From the NCBI RefSeq assembly GCF_021789315.1, contig NZ_CP084561.1, positions 558,001 through 622,000 on the forward strand: a DNA stretch of 64,000 nucleotides, in the 5' to 3' direction. This stretch comes from Arthrobacter sp. FW305-BF8. Its GTDB lineage: Bacteria > Actinomycetota > Actinomycetes > Actinomycetales > Micrococcaceae. The notes under the pieces are model-generated. The model was not told the DNA's origin, ran no database searches, and was given only the letters and a program-made list of their open reading frames with translations. A program made the position numbers and the translations under genes. The stretch's first letter is position 1; every line of letters begins with the position of its first letter. Below, in pieces: positions 16,362 through 24,596 of the stretch.

Positions 16362-17306
16362 ATGGGACGGCGCACCAAGTCAGGCGGGAAGCCGGGTTCC
16401 CACGCAGGCAGCAAAACAGGCGGCAGAAGAGGCACAGCAGCGGCCTCCGACGTGCTGGAAGTCGCCAAAGGAGCACGTTCAGACGGCCCCGTTGCGGGCG
16501 TCTACTACATCGACACTGGCGACTGCGAGCTCATCGCCGACCAGGACAACTCCACGGGCTGGCTCCTGCGCATCAACGGCGTGATGAGTTCCCACATTGA
16601 CCTTGCCGATCCGCTGTTCCTCGACTTCGAGTACATGCGCTGGATGTCCGCCCTCATCGAATCCCGCTGGCAGCCTGAGACCAAGCCGAGGCTGCGGGGT
16701 CTGCACCTGGGCGGCGGAGCGTGCTCGCTGGCCCGCTACTTCCACGCGGCCTACCCGGACGCCCGCCAGGTGGTGGTGGAGCTGGACGGAAAACTCGCCG
16801 AGTATGTCCGCGGCTGGTTCGACCTTCCCAAGGCCCCGCTGTTGCGGCTTCGCGTCGGCGAGGCCCGTGCCGTGACCGAGACCCTCACCCCGGACACCCG
16901 CGACTTCATCATCCGGGACGTCTTCGCCGGCGCGGTGACCCCGGTTGCGCTGACCACGGCCGAGTTCAACGAACATGTCCGCCGGGTGCTCGCCCCCGGC
17001 GGAATTTACGTGGTCAATTCTGGCGACGGTCCGGACCTGAAGAATGCCCGGGAGGACGCGGCCACCATCGCGGCCGTCTTCGAACACACCATCATCATCG
17101 CGGACCCGGCCATGCTGAAGGGGCGCCGCTACGGGAACATGGTGATGGCCGGCAGCGACCAGCCGTTCGACGACGATCCGCAGCTCGCGCGGCGCCTCCT
17201 GGGCGGGGCGGTGCCGGCGCATATCTGGGACGACGAGAAGGTTCGGGCCTTCGCCGCCGGAGCCCAGGTGCGCCACGATCCTGCGCCACCGTCGACTGCT
17301 GAGTAA
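16362..17306 (+). CDS. spermidine-synthase-fold, SAM-binding-like protein
   Basis: The ATG at 16362 follows GGGGAA; an in-frame TTG 10 codons earlier is possible. The first 30 residues are basic and disordered (RRTKSGGKPGSHAGSKTGGRRG). The core has the class I SAM-binding loop RGLHLGGGACSLARYFHAAYP (residues about 112-132), VVVELDGKLAEYVRGWF and APGGIYVVNSGDG. The fold is that of spermidine synthases, but the polyamine active-site Asp motif is replaced by IRDVFAGAVTP, so polyamine synthesis is unlikely. It belongs to a set of actinobacterial spermidine-synthase-like proteins of unknown reaction. It follows hldE by 107 bp and may be a methyltransferase of the island, or unrelated. Confidence 0.75.
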   Translation: MGRRTKSGGKPGSHAGSKTGGRRGTAAASDVLEVAKGARSDGPVAGVYYIDTGDCELIADQDNSTGWLLRINGVMSSHIDLADPLFLDFEYMRWMSALIESRWQPETKPRLRGLHLGGGACSLARYFHAAYPDARQVVVELDGKLAEYVRGWFDLPKAPLLRLRVGEARAVTETLTPDTRDFIIRDVFAGAVTPVALTTAEFNEHVRRVLAPGGIYVVNSGDGPDLKNAREDAATIAAVFEHTIIIADPAMLKGRRYGNMVMAGSDQPFDDDPQLARRLLGGAVPAHIWDDEKVRAFAAGAQVRHDPAPPSTAE

Positions 17307-17334
17307 CTGCCCTTCTGCGCGCTCGAAACGGCAC

Positions 17335-18255
17335 CTACCCAGCAGCGGCTGAACCGCCGCGTCCCTGCCCCAGTAGCCACTCCCGGTGCGCGGTCGTTTG
17401 TTCGCGCAGCGCCGTCACCACGGCAGCGACCGCAGGCCGGCGCATCGACTCCGGACGCAGGACCATCCAGTAGGGCAGCCGTTCGGCGATGTCCCGGGGC
17501 AGCAGGCGCACCAGGTCCTCGTGCCTGTCGGCCATGAAACAGGGGAGGAACCCCACCCCGGCTCCTGCCCGGGTGGCCTCGACGTGCACAAACACGTTGG
17601 TGGAGCTGACGCCGTCGCGCATTGCCGGCACCAGGCGCCGCGGTGCATCAAGATCGTCCACCTGCAGCATGGAGTCCACGAAGTACACGAGCGGATGGGC
17701 GGTCAGGGCCTCCACCGACTCCGGCGTTCCGTTGGCCTCGATGTACGAGCGGGACGCGTACATTCCGAGCTCGTACTCGCCGAGCCGGAACGCTTCGGCC
17801 CGGTGCACCTGCGGCTCGCCGACCACCACCTCGATGTCCAGTCCCGAGCGTTGCTGGAGCGCCCGGCGGGTGACGGTGACGATCTCCACGCTGAGCCCCG
17901 GGTGGTCCCTCCTCACCCGGGCAACCGCGGGAGCGGCGATATATGCGCTGAAGCCGTCGGTCGCCGTCATGCGTACGACGCCGGTAACCGGGTCAGGCGC
18001 GCGGCCTGACGGTCCCAGCGCACGCACCGCCGTTTCCACCTGCTCAGCAACCAGCACGGCCTGGGCTCCGAGTGCTGTCAGCTCCCAGCCCCCTGAGGCC
18101 CGGGCGAGAACACGGCCGCCCAGGGCCTTCTCCAGCGCGGCGATCCGGCGTGAAACGGTGGTGTGGTTCAGGCCCAGGACCTGGGCCGCCGTCGTGAATT
18201 TTGCCGAGCGGGAGACGGCGAGCAGCACCAGCAGGTCGTCGGGGTTGGCATCCAT
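17335..18255 (-). CDS. LysR-family transcriptional regulator
   Basis: The start at ATG 18255 (MDANPDDLLVLLAVSRSAKF) places the helix-turn-helix at the usual distance from the N-terminus; the ATG at 18294 is an alternative and neither has a strong ribosome binding site. Residues 5-60 are the winged HTH (FTTAAQVLGLNHTTVSRRIAALEKALG). Residues 90-290 form the LysR substrate-binding domain (MTATDGFSAYIAAPAVARVRRDHPGLSVEIVT). 306 residues. It diverges from the hydroxybutyrate-dehydrogenase-like SDR with a short shared region, and LysR proteins usually control the divergent gene. The inducer is unknown. Confidence 0.85.
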   Translation of the reverse strand: MDANPDDLLVLLAVSRSAKFTTAAQVLGLNHTTVSRRIAALEKALGGRVLARASGGWELTALGAQAVLVAEQVETAVRALGPSGRAPDPVTGVVRMTATDGFSAYIAAPAVARVRRDHPGLSVEIVTVTRRALQQRSGLDIEVVVGEPQVHRAEAFRLGEYELGMYASRSYIEANGTPESVEALTAHPLVYFVDSMLQVDDLDAPRRLVPAMRDGVSSTNVFVHVEATRAGAGVGFLPCFMADRHEDLVRLLPRDIAERLPYWMVLRPESMRRPAVAAVVTALREQTTAHREWLLGQGRGGSAAAG

Positions 18256-18403
18256 ATCTGCAATTTTGCACGAATCCAGTGCCTGATTAGTCATTGAACC
18301 GCGTTCCGTCTGCAGGAATACTCGGGTGAATCGGAAGTGCTGCACGAGTTGTAAGTGAACGGCGTGCGGCACGTGTCAACGTGGACACTTGGAGGAGCAG
18401 ACT

Positions 18404-19174
18404 GTGGACGCACAAGGTCCGGACGTGGAAAAAAACCTGAACGGCCGCAAGGCCCTGGTCACCGGCGGGGCCAGCGGGATCGGCGCGGCGTGCGTACGGG
18501 AACTGGCCGCCAGGGGAGCCAAGGTGGTGGTGGCCGACGTCGACGAAGCCGGCGCCGCGGCCCTCGCCGATGAGGTGGGCGGCACATCCTGGGCTGTCGA
18601 CCTCCTGGACGTCGAGGCGCTTGCCGCACTGAGCCTGGACTGCGACATCCTGGTGAACAACGCCGGCATCCAGCGCATCAGCCCCATCGAGGACTTCGAT
18701 CCCGTGGCGTTCCGGCGGATCCTGGCACTCATGCTCGAAGCGCCCTTCCTGCTGATCCGGGCCGCGTTGCCGCACATGTACGCCAATGGCTTTGGGCGCG
18801 TCATCAACCTGTCGTCAGTGCACGGTCTCCGGGCCTCCCCGTTCAAGAGCGCCTACGTCTCGGCGAAGCACGGGCTTGAGGGGCTGAGCAAGGTAACGGC
18901 ACTTGAAGGCGGGGAGCACGGGGTCACGTCCAACTGCATCAACCCCGGGTATGTGCGCACCCCGCTGGTGGAGAAGCAGATCGCGGACCAGGCGCGTGTC
19001 CACGGGATTCCGGAGTCGGAGGTCCTGGCGAAGGTGATGCTCACCGAATCCGCTGTGAAACGGCTGGTGGAACCCGAAGAGGTGGCGTCCCTGGTCGCAT
19101 GGCTGTCCTCCGACGCCGCCGGAATGGTCACCGGGGCCAGCTACACGATGGACGGGGGTTGGTCCGCCCGCTAA
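18404..19174 (+). CDS. 3-hydroxybutyrate dehydrogenase-like SDR
   Basis: The GTG at 18404 has GGAGGAG at 6-7 bases, so it is preferred to the TTG that overlaps that site. The 256-residue classical SDR has VTGGASGIGAAC, NNAG and YVSAK. The substrate loop NPGYVRTPLVEKQIADQARVHGIPESEVL is typical of D-3-hydroxybutyrate dehydrogenase (BdhA), which oxidises 3-hydroxybutyrate to acetoacetate with NAD in ketone-body and PHB breakdown. It is divergent from a LysR regulator, the likely activator. No PHB or CoA-transferase gene is next to it, so the assignment rests on sequence. Confidence 0.78.
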   Translation: MDAQGPDVEKNLNGRKALVTGGASGIGAACVRELAARGAKVVVADVDEAGAAALADEVGGTSWAVDLLDVEALAALSLDCDILVNNAGIQRISPIEDFDPVAFRRILALMLEAPFLLIRAALPHMYANGFGRVINLSSVHGLRASPFKSAYVSAKHGLEGLSKVTALEGGEHGVTSNCINPGYVRTPLVEKQIADQARVHGIPESEVLAKVMLTESAVKRLVEPEEVASLVAWLSSDAAGMVTGASYTMDGGWSAR

Positions 19175-19178
19175 TCCC

Positions 19179-19814
19179 CTAGCTCTTGGTCCCCGTCAGG
19201 GCGAGGGTTCCGCCGAGCCCGATCATCATCACCCCGCCGGTTGTCGTGACGGCTGCCACCCGGCGGGGCGAGCGGGCGAACCATTGCCGTGCAGTTCCCG
19301 CGGCCAGCGCCCAAGCGCTGTCCGAAACCAGCGCGATGGCCAGGAACGTGGCACCAAGCAGGGCGAGCTGGACGGGAATGGCACCGGCAGAATGGTCCAC
19401 GAACTGGGGGAGGACCGCCACGAAGAACACCACGGACTTCGGATTCGTGGCCCCCACAATGAAGCCTTCGCGCAGAATCCGCCGGGTGGTCGCCGGCCTG
19501 GACGGATCAGGGCCTGAAGGGCCGCCACGGCGGTGGAGCACCGCCTGGATTCCCAGATAGATGAGGTAGGCCGCGCCGGCAAACTTCACCACGGTGAACA
19601 GCAGTAACGACTCAGCCAGCACCACGCCGAGCCCCAACGCCACGGCTGCGATCTGCACCAGTTCCCCGGCCGCGTTGCCGAGGACACTCAGCAGTCCGCC
19701 CCGCCGCCCTAATGCCAGCGACCGTCCGATGACGAACAGGACGCTTGGGCCCGGCACGGCGATGAGCAACGCGGAGACCAAGGCAAAGGCGAGGAGATTC
19801 TGCAGCGGCAGCAT
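19179..19814 (-). CDS. LysE/RhtB-family amino acid exporter
   Basis: The ATG at 19814 (MLPLQNLLAFALVSALLIAVPGPSVLFVIGRSLALGRRGG) gives the usual N-terminal topology; 211 residues match the LysE/RhtB size. Six hydrophobic segments are visible. The family motif GPSVLFVIGRSLA, followed by the small-residue-rich second helix, and NPKSVVFFVAVLPQFV are both present. Members export basic or neutral amino acids such as lysine, threonine or homoserine; the substrate here is not predictable. The gene is convergent with the SDR (4-bp gap) and has only a weak ribosome binding site. Confidence 0.83.
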   Translation of the reverse strand: MLPLQNLLAFALVSALLIAVPGPSVLFVIGRSLALGRRGGLLSVLGNAAGELVQIAAVALGLGVVLAESLLLFTVVKFAGAAYLIYLGIQAVLHRRGGPSGPDPSRPATTRRILREGFIVGATNPKSVVFFVAVLPQFVDHSAGAIPVQLALLGATFLAIALVSDSAWALAAGTARQWFARSPRRVAAVTTTGGVMMIGLGGTLALTGTKS

Positions 19815-19906
19815 GCCTGATGGTAACGCCGGCGGTTGATGGCCAACCAGCACCCATGTGCTCCCAGGCGTTGGCAACAGCCCGACGGCCCCTCAACTTC
19901 GCGCGC

Positions 19907-20125
19907 TCAGCTTCGTGCGCCCGGGGGATCATCCGGGCCCGGGTTGCCTGAGGCCCGGATGTACTCCTCCACGGCCGACTCCGGCACACGGTAGGACTTG
20001 CCGAACCGGTCCGCTGCAAGCGTTCCGGCCCGGACCATCCGGTAGACGGTCATTTTGGAAAGGCGCAAGGCAGCGGCCACCTCGGCAATGGTGAGATAGG
20101 CAGTTGGCAGGTTGGCGATGGACAT
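19907..20125 (-). CDS. small excisionase-type (AlpA/BldC-like) HTH DNA-binding protein
   Basis: The ATG at 20125 has CAGGAG at about 8 bases, giving 72 residues. The whole protein is a winged-helix HTH of the excisionase family: YLTIAEVAAALRLSKMTVYRMVRAGTLAADRFGKSYRVPESAVEEYIRAS. Such small proteins act as excisionases or as developmental or promoter-binding regulators. No integrase or prophage gene is nearby, so a chromosomal regulator is more likely. It lies 47 bp after the 84-aa gene on the same strand, possibly one transcript. Confidence 0.8.
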   Translation of the reverse strand: MSIANLPTAYLTIAEVAAALRLSKMTVYRMVRAGTLAADRFGKSYRVPESAVEEYIRASGNPGPDDPPGARS

Positions 20126-20172
20126 GGAATCGGCTCCTGTTGCTCGTCGGCTGGACTGGCGGGGATGACCCG

Positions 20173-20427
20173 CTAGTCCGGCCGCCTCAGTTGCCGGTGA
20201 TCGTAGAAGTACACCCGGTCTGAGGAGCGGATCCCGATCGACCGGCCGTTCTTGACCACCACGGTGCCTTCCCGCCGGCCGTTGAACGGATCGTCGCCCA
20301 GCAGAACGTCGCCGATCCTGTATGGAACAGCGGCCGTGCGCGCCCGTTGCAGCGTCTGGGCCAGGAAGCCGGACAACCGCCCGGACTGAACATTTTCTGC
20401 CGGCGCCCCGGCCTGGATTTCCAACAT
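20173..20427 (-). CDS. conserved hypothetical protein, 84 aa
   Basis: The ATG at 20427 follows GAAGGAG at 8 bases, better than the in-frame GTG three codons upstream. The sequence MLEIQAGAPAENVQSGRLSGFLAQTLQRARTAAVPY..., with EGTVVVKNGRSIGIRSSDRVYFYDHRQLRR, suggests a small beta-rich C-terminal domain. No membrane segment or known motif. It precedes the HTH gene on the same strand and may be cotranscribed. Function unknown. Confidence 0.6.
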   Translation of the reverse strand: MLEIQAGAPAENVQSGRLSGFLAQTLQRARTAAVPYRIGDVLLGDDPFNGRREGTVVVKNGRSIGIRSSDRVYFYDHRQLRRPD

Positions 20428-20685
20428 GAGGACCACTCCTTCGCAGTGTGACCAATCGTCGAGTCACTGGTGGCGCGGAGCCGGTACATCATGCGGGGTC
20501 TCTACCCCCGGCCGGCTGGCACCGTGTAGTCCACTTTAGGGAGCAATCACATGCGTCACACGGGTAACATCTACCTCATTTATCACACCGTGCACTCGGG
20601 TAACAGGCGCCAAGTACCTGTCTTTTTCCATTTTTACTACTTGTTTTCGCGTAATCCAGCCTTGAGCGCCATTTTCGCAGAAATC
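20428..20685. other. intergenic region upstream of the 84-aa gene
   Basis: About 260 bp with no convincing gene. It is more AT-rich than the surroundings and includes two copies of cgggtaaca (20560 and 20597 areas). It should hold the minus-strand promoter of the 84-aa/HTH pair and the 3' end of the permease transcript. I see no clear terminator hairpin. Confidence 0.5.
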
Positions 20686-22179
20686 CTACTCAGTTTTGGC
20701 GACCACGGGCAGCGGGGAGGTCTCGTCCTCAAGGTGGGCCCGGCGTCGTCCGATGCCCCTGACCCAAAGCCCGTAGGCGGCCACCAGCAGTCCCAACCAC
20801 ACGGCCCCCACGTACAGCGCCACGCGAGTGTCCTCAAAGAAGCCCAGCACTGCGATGACCAGGACCATGAAGCCGATGGTGAGAACGGACGCAGTCGGCC
20901 ACCATAGGGAGGGGAAGTCCGACGCCGGCAGGCCCTTCCGGGCGATTTCGCGTTTCATGGCCACGTGGGAGGCGAGAATCATCACCCACACCCAGACGGT
21001 GGCGAACGTGGCGATGGAGGCGATGAGTAGGAAGACATCTTCAGGGATGACTGCGTTCAGCACCACTCCCACCAGGAGGATTCCGGTCATCATCACCACG
21101 GTCATCCACGGCACGCCATGCCGCGACACCCGTCCGAAGCTCTGCGGAGCGTGGCCCTGCTTGGCCAGGCCGAAGAGAATCCGCCCGGCGCCGAAGATGT
21201 CGCTGTTGATGGCGGACAGTGCGGCGGTTATCACCACGGCGTTGAGGATGTGGGGGGCGGCAGGAATACCCAGCCCGCTGAAGATCTGGACGAAGGGACT
21301 GCCGTTGCTGCCGATCTCGTTCCAGGGGAAGAGGCTCATCAGCACTCCAAGGGTCAGCACATAGAACAGCAGGACGCGGACCGGTACCGTGTTGACGGCC
21401 TTCGGGATCACCTTCTTGGGGTCGGCTGCCTCGCCGGCCGTGATGCCGATCGTTTCGATGCCGCCGAAGGCGAACATGACGACGGCGAACGAGGCCAGGA
21501 GCCCCTCGAAGCCGTTCGGGAACAGGCCGCCGTGCTCCACGAGGTTTCCCAGGCCCGGGGCGGCCGAGGCGTCGCCGATCTGGAATCCGAACGCGAGGAT
21601 GGCCGCTCCGCCAGCGATCATGGCGATAATTGCTGCAACCTTGACCAGCGTGAACCAGAATTCGAGTTCACCGAACACCTTTACGCTCAGCAGGTTCAGC
21701 GCAGCGAGAAGGAAGATGATGGCCAGGATCCAGACCCACCGCTCCACGGACGGGAACCAGAAACCCATGTAGATGCTGAAGGCGGTGACGTCGGCGATGG
21801 CCACGATCGCCATTTCAAAGACGTAGGTCCAGCCGGTCACGAATCCGGCCAGCGGGCCAAGGTAGCGGCTGGCGTACTGCCCGAAGGATCCCGAGACCGG
21901 GTGCCGCACGGCCATTTCCCCCAGGGCGCGCATCACCATGAACACGGCGGCACCGCCGATCATGTAGGCGAACAGCACGGCGGGGCCGGCTTTTTGGATG
22001 GCTGAGGCCGAACCGTAGAACAGGCCGGTGCCGATGGCGGAGCCCAGCGCCATGAAGCGGATGTGGCGGACGTTGAGCCCGCGGTTCAGAACGGTTCCGG
22101 CGGCGGTTCCGGCGGCGGTGCGTACCGTTCCCGTCCCGTTTTCGGCCGCCAATTCATCTCTTGTTTGGGCTTGTTGCAT
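20686..22179 (-). CDS. APC-family amino acid permease, possibly for histidine
   Basis: The ATG at 22179 has GAGAAGG at about 8 bases. The 497-residue product has about 12 membrane segments and the AAT-branch marks: NRGLNVRHIRFMALGSAIGTGLFYGSASAIQKAGPAVLFAY, GEMAVRHPVSGSFGQYASRYLGPLAGFVTGWTY and FGGIETIGITAGEAADPKKVIPKAVNTVP. This branch takes up histidine, proline, GABA or aromatic amino acids by proton symport. It lies 1.4 kb from the hut regulator on the other side of an SDR gene, so histidine or urocanate is a reasonable guess. The upstream region carries only a degenerate HutR-like sequence (22268-22281). Confidence 0.85.
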   Translation of the reverse strand: MQQAQTRDELAAENGTGTVRTAAGTAAGTVLNRGLNVRHIRFMALGSAIGTGLFYGSASAIQKAGPAVLFAYMIGGAAVFMVMRALGEMAVRHPVSGSFGQYASRYLGPLAGFVTGWTYVFEMAIVAIADVTAFSIYMGFWFPSVERWVWILAIIFLLAALNLLSVKVFGELEFWFTLVKVAAIIAMIAGGAAILAFGFQIGDASAAPGLGNLVEHGGLFPNGFEGLLASFAVVMFAFGGIETIGITAGEAADPKKVIPKAVNTVPVRVLLFYVLTLGVLMSLFPWNEIGSNGSPFVQIFSGLGIPAAPHILNAVVITAALSAINSDIFGAGRILFGLAKQGHAPQSFGRVSRHGVPWMTVVMMTGILLVGVVLNAVIPEDVFLLIASIATFATVWVWVMILASHVAMKREIARKGLPASDFPSLWWPTASVLTIGFMVLVIAVLGFFEDTRVALYVGAVWLGLLVAAYGLWVRGIGRRRAHLEDETSPLPVVAKTE

Positions 22180-22323
22180 GCCAATACCTTCTCGTCATTG
22201 GGAGGGGGATCGCTATCCAGCAGACCACGTATACGGGAGTTGTGATGAGGCTCACGGGGTCTTGGTGTCTTCCATTTCAGACTGTGTGGGTTGCAGCGTG
22301 TGCGCTCAGCGGTGGTGGCGCAG

Positions 22324-22386
22324 GCGCGAACTGGCAGGTAATGCCCTCAAATCCCAGTACCGAGGGCATTACCTGACAGTTCGCGC
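22324..22386. repeat. long intergenic hairpin, 25-bp arms
   Basis: Arms 22324-22348 and 22362-22386 are complementary at 24 of 25 positions around a 13-base loop. The arms contain GGTAATGCCCTC and its complement. It lies between the permease start and the SDR end, so it may terminate SDR transcripts, but there is no T run on either strand. It is one of several long palindromes of this kind in the window. Confidence 0.85.
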
Positions 22387-22421
22387 TTCTGTTTTCCCGA
22401 CGCTTCTGTTTTCCCGGCGCT

Positions 22422-23339
22422 TCAGCGGTAGCCGCTGGCATCCGCCGGCAGCCCGGCCTCCTGGATCTCCTCCAGATAGCGCCAGCAGTCTGGCCGGGAG
22501 CCGTCGACGTCGGTAAAGCCGTACTCCTGCGCAAGCCCGCCGGAGGAGAAGGAGCCGCCGGTCCGGCTGTGCACGTCAGGGTCGGCGGCGAGGGCGGCGA
22601 CCGCCCGGCCCACAAAGCGCGGGCTTTCGGAGATGGCGGCGAAATGCGGATTCGTGGCGGCCGCCTCGCGCCAGTTGGCTTCGGTCACGCCGTAGTGTTC
22701 GAGCATCATTTCCGAGCGCATCCAGCCCGGCGTCAGCGCCACGGCCGTGCAACCGAACGCCTTCAGCTCCTCGGCTTGGCTGAAGGCGAGCCGCAGGACG
22801 GCGGATTTGGCGAGATCGTAAAACGCGGAGAGCCGGTAATGCGCTGCGTTGTACTCTCGAGTTCCGTCCGTCATCTCCACCACCAGTCCTCCCGGGCGGC
22901 GGATGAGGAGCGGCAGCGCGAAGTGGCTGGTGATCAGGTGCGTGTCGACGGCGCCGTGCAGCATCCGCAAACCGCCGTCAACATCGTGTTCCCACAGGGG
23001 CGTGTTCCACTGGATGAGGTTCTCACCGCCCCAAATGTCGTTCACCAGGATGTCCAGCCGGCCGTCTTCGTGGTCGATGTGCCGGACCAGCGCGTCCACC
23101 TCCGAAGCATTGAGATGGTCGACGGCCACTGCGATGCCAGTTCCGCCTGCCGCACTGACCATGGCGGCGGTTTCTTCAATGGTTTCGGGGCGACGATAGT
23201 CGGAGGTCTGGGCTTTCGAGGTGCGCCCGGTGCAGTAGACCACCGCCCCGGCCTCACCCAGGGCCACGGCGGTACCGCGACCTGCCCCTCGCGTGGCCCC
23301 GGCGACCAGAGCTACCTTGCCCTTGAGTGGAGATTCCAT
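22422..23339 (-). CDS. short-chain dehydrogenase/reductase next to the hut regulator
   Basis: The ATG at 23339 begins MESPLKGKVALVAGATRGAGRGTAVALG, with the SDR cofactor motif GATRGAGRG. The active site is YDLAK (near residue 174), and a long insertion follows the NDIWGG region in the place of NNAG. At 305 residues it is longer than classical SDRs (about 250) and resembles actinobacterial SDRs of unknown substrate. It is divergent from the IclR regulator; the shared promoter region holds two HutR-like boxes, so it may be controlled with the hut genes. A link to histidine breakdown is only positional. Confidence 0.78.
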   Translation of the reverse strand: MESPLKGKVALVAGATRGAGRGTAVALGEAGAVVYCTGRTSKAQTSDYRRPETIEETAAMVSAAGGTGIAVAVDHLNASEVDALVRHIDHEDGRLDILVNDIWGGENLIQWNTPLWEHDVDGGLRMLHGAVDTHLITSHFALPLLIRRPGGLVVEMTDGTREYNAAHYRLSAFYDLAKSAVLRLAFSQAEELKAFGCTAVALTPGWMRSEMMLEHYGVTEANWREAAATNPHFAAISESPRFVGRAVAALAADPDVHSRTGGSFSSGGLAQEYGFTDVDGSRPDCWRYLEEIQEAGLPADASGYR

Positions 23340-23394
23340 GGACCAACGCTAGCTCCGTGCGCGGGAAAGCGGGATGATGGGCGGGCGCCTGGGA

Positions 23395-23410
23395 TGTCCG
23401 GTATTCCAGA
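23395..23410 (-). promoter_or_regulatory. putative HutR operator, box 1
   Basis: Read on the minus strand this is tctggaataccggaca, identical over all 16 bases to the box upstream of hutU. It lies 142 bases upstream of the IclR gene and 55 bases upstream of the divergent SDR start. The 14-base core fits, with one or two changes, the HutR motif TCTGwwATwCCAGA that I recall from Corynebacterium resistens. Confidence 0.65.
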
Positions 23411-23463
23411 CAGGGGTGCTGCTGAAGGGCGACTTCAGCCATGGGCGAGGCCCAAACTTTAAG

Positions 23464-23479
23464 TACGGGATACCGGACA
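23464..23479 (+). promoter_or_regulatory. putative HutR operator, box 2
   Basis: tacgggataccggaca matches the hutU box at 13 of 16 positions, 57 bases upstream of the regulator start. It is probably the autoregulatory site. Confidence 0.5.
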
Positions 23480-23536
23480 CCTTTCCGGGACACCTGAAGA
23501 CAGATAGACAGCTCAACGGCGAGGCCCGGAGGACAC

Positions 23537-24361
23537 ATGGCAGGCACGATGACCGCAGCAGCGGCAAAACGGCCGGAATCAGCAGTCAAGGCGAAAGTTC
23601 CAGCCGCCGAAAATACCTTGCGGATCCTCAAACTGTTGGGTTCCAAGCGGGGGCCGATGGCGGCGTCGAACATTGCCACGGCATTGGGCCTGCCGCGCTC
23701 CAGCGTGTACCACCTCCTTGGCGTCATGGAGGCGAACGGCTTTGTCCTGCACCTGCACGAGGAGCAGCGGTACGGCCTTGGCATCAGCGCCTTCGAGCTC
23801 AGTTCCGCGTACTCCCGGCAGGAACCGCTGTCCCGGCTTGGGCGACCCATGCTGGCTTCACTCGTTGATGTCCTTGGCGAGAGTGCGCACCTGGCCGTCC
23901 TGCACGGCCGGGACGTGCTCTACATCGTGGAGGAGCGGGCCAAGAACCGGCCGTCCCTCGTGACCGACGTCGGCGTCCGGCTGCCGAGCCACCTCACCGC
24001 CAGCGGCCGGGCCATCCTGGCCGCGCTGCCGAAGTCGCAGGTCCGCGCGCTGTATCCCAACGCGGCCGCCTTCACCGCCCGGCACGAGGTCGAGGGTGCC
24101 ATTATGAAGTACTCCGCGTTGTCGTCGCACCTTGACCGGGTGCGGCAGCGTGGCTACGCCACGGAACACGGCGAGGTGACACCGGGCTTTGGCTCCATCG
24201 CCGCCGCTGTCACGGATCACCTTGGATGGCCGACGGCGGCGGTCGCCGTCACGTTCCTCGAGGACAAGCTGCCGGAGGACCAGTGGCCGGTGCTCGCCGC
24301 CCGCGTACAGAAGGTCGCCGATGAACTCTCGGTGCGCATCCACGGCCGCCCGGCGAAGTAG
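23537..24361 (+). CDS. hutR: IclR-family regulator of histidine utilisation
   Basis: The ATG at 23537 follows GGAGGA at 5 bases. Residues 22-85 form the IclR winged HTH (AENTLRILKLLGSKRGPMAASNIATALGLPRSSVYHLLGVMEANGF). Residues 100-270 form the effector domain (LGESAHLAVLHGRDVLYIVEE, LTASGRAILAALP, GYATEHGEVTPGFGSIAAAV). 274 residues. It lies directly before hutU, and related boxes sit before this gene, before hutU and before hutG, so it is very likely the hut regulator, as the IclR-type HutR is in corynebacteria. Effector not visible; urocanate or histidine expected. Confidence 0.85.
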   Translation: MAGTMTAAAAKRPESAVKAKVPAAENTLRILKLLGSKRGPMAASNIATALGLPRSSVYHLLGVMEANGFVLHLHEEQRYGLGISAFELSSAYSRQEPLSRLGRPMLASLVDVLGESAHLAVLHGRDVLYIVEERAKNRPSLVTDVGVRLPSHLTASGRAILAALPKSQVRALYPNAAAFTARHEVEGAIMKYSALSSHLDRVRQRGYATEHGEVTPGFGSIAAAVTDHLGWPTAAVAVTFLEDKLPEDQWPVLAARVQKVADELSVRIHGRPAK

Positions 24362-24364
24362 CAG

Positions 24365-24430
24365 CCCAACTAGGTCGCAGCACAGGGCGTTCTCAGCGCC
24401 GGGAACGTCCTCAGCTGCTACCTAGTTGGG
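24365..24430. terminator. long intergenic hairpin after hutR
   Basis: Arms 24365-24392 and 24403-24430 pair at 24 of 28 positions, with CCCAACTAGGT and its complement at the base and a 10-base loop. It begins 3 bases after the hutR stop and ends just before the HutR box at 24431, so it may insulate hutR from hutUH. No T run is present. Confidence 0.65.
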
Positions 24431-24446
24431 TCTGGAATACCGGACA
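24431..24446 (+). promoter_or_regulatory. putative HutR operator upstream of hutU, box 3
   Basis: tctggaataccggaca is the exact reverse complement of box 1 at 23395-23410. It lies 150 bases before the hutU start codon, leaving room for a promoter and a long leader that includes a small CCCCT/AGGGG hairpin. Confidence 0.65.
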
Positions 24447-24596
24447 GCAGCCGCCGGAAACCCCTGTTTGGCCCGCCATGAAGGGGCTTTAGTTGATACA
24501 GAAGCACTTTCGCTCGAACCACGATTTGCCTGACAACACAGCATTCCGCAACACGCAACAGCGATACACACATCCCCGCGATACGAAGGAGCCACC

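Noticed and set aside
16362..17306. Spermidine synthase
   Set aside because: The fold matches but the polyamine-binding Asp motif is missing, so only the fold is claimed.
19907..20125. Phage excisionase
   Set aside because: No integrase, attachment repeats or phage genes are near; small HTH proteins of this type are common chromosomal regulators.
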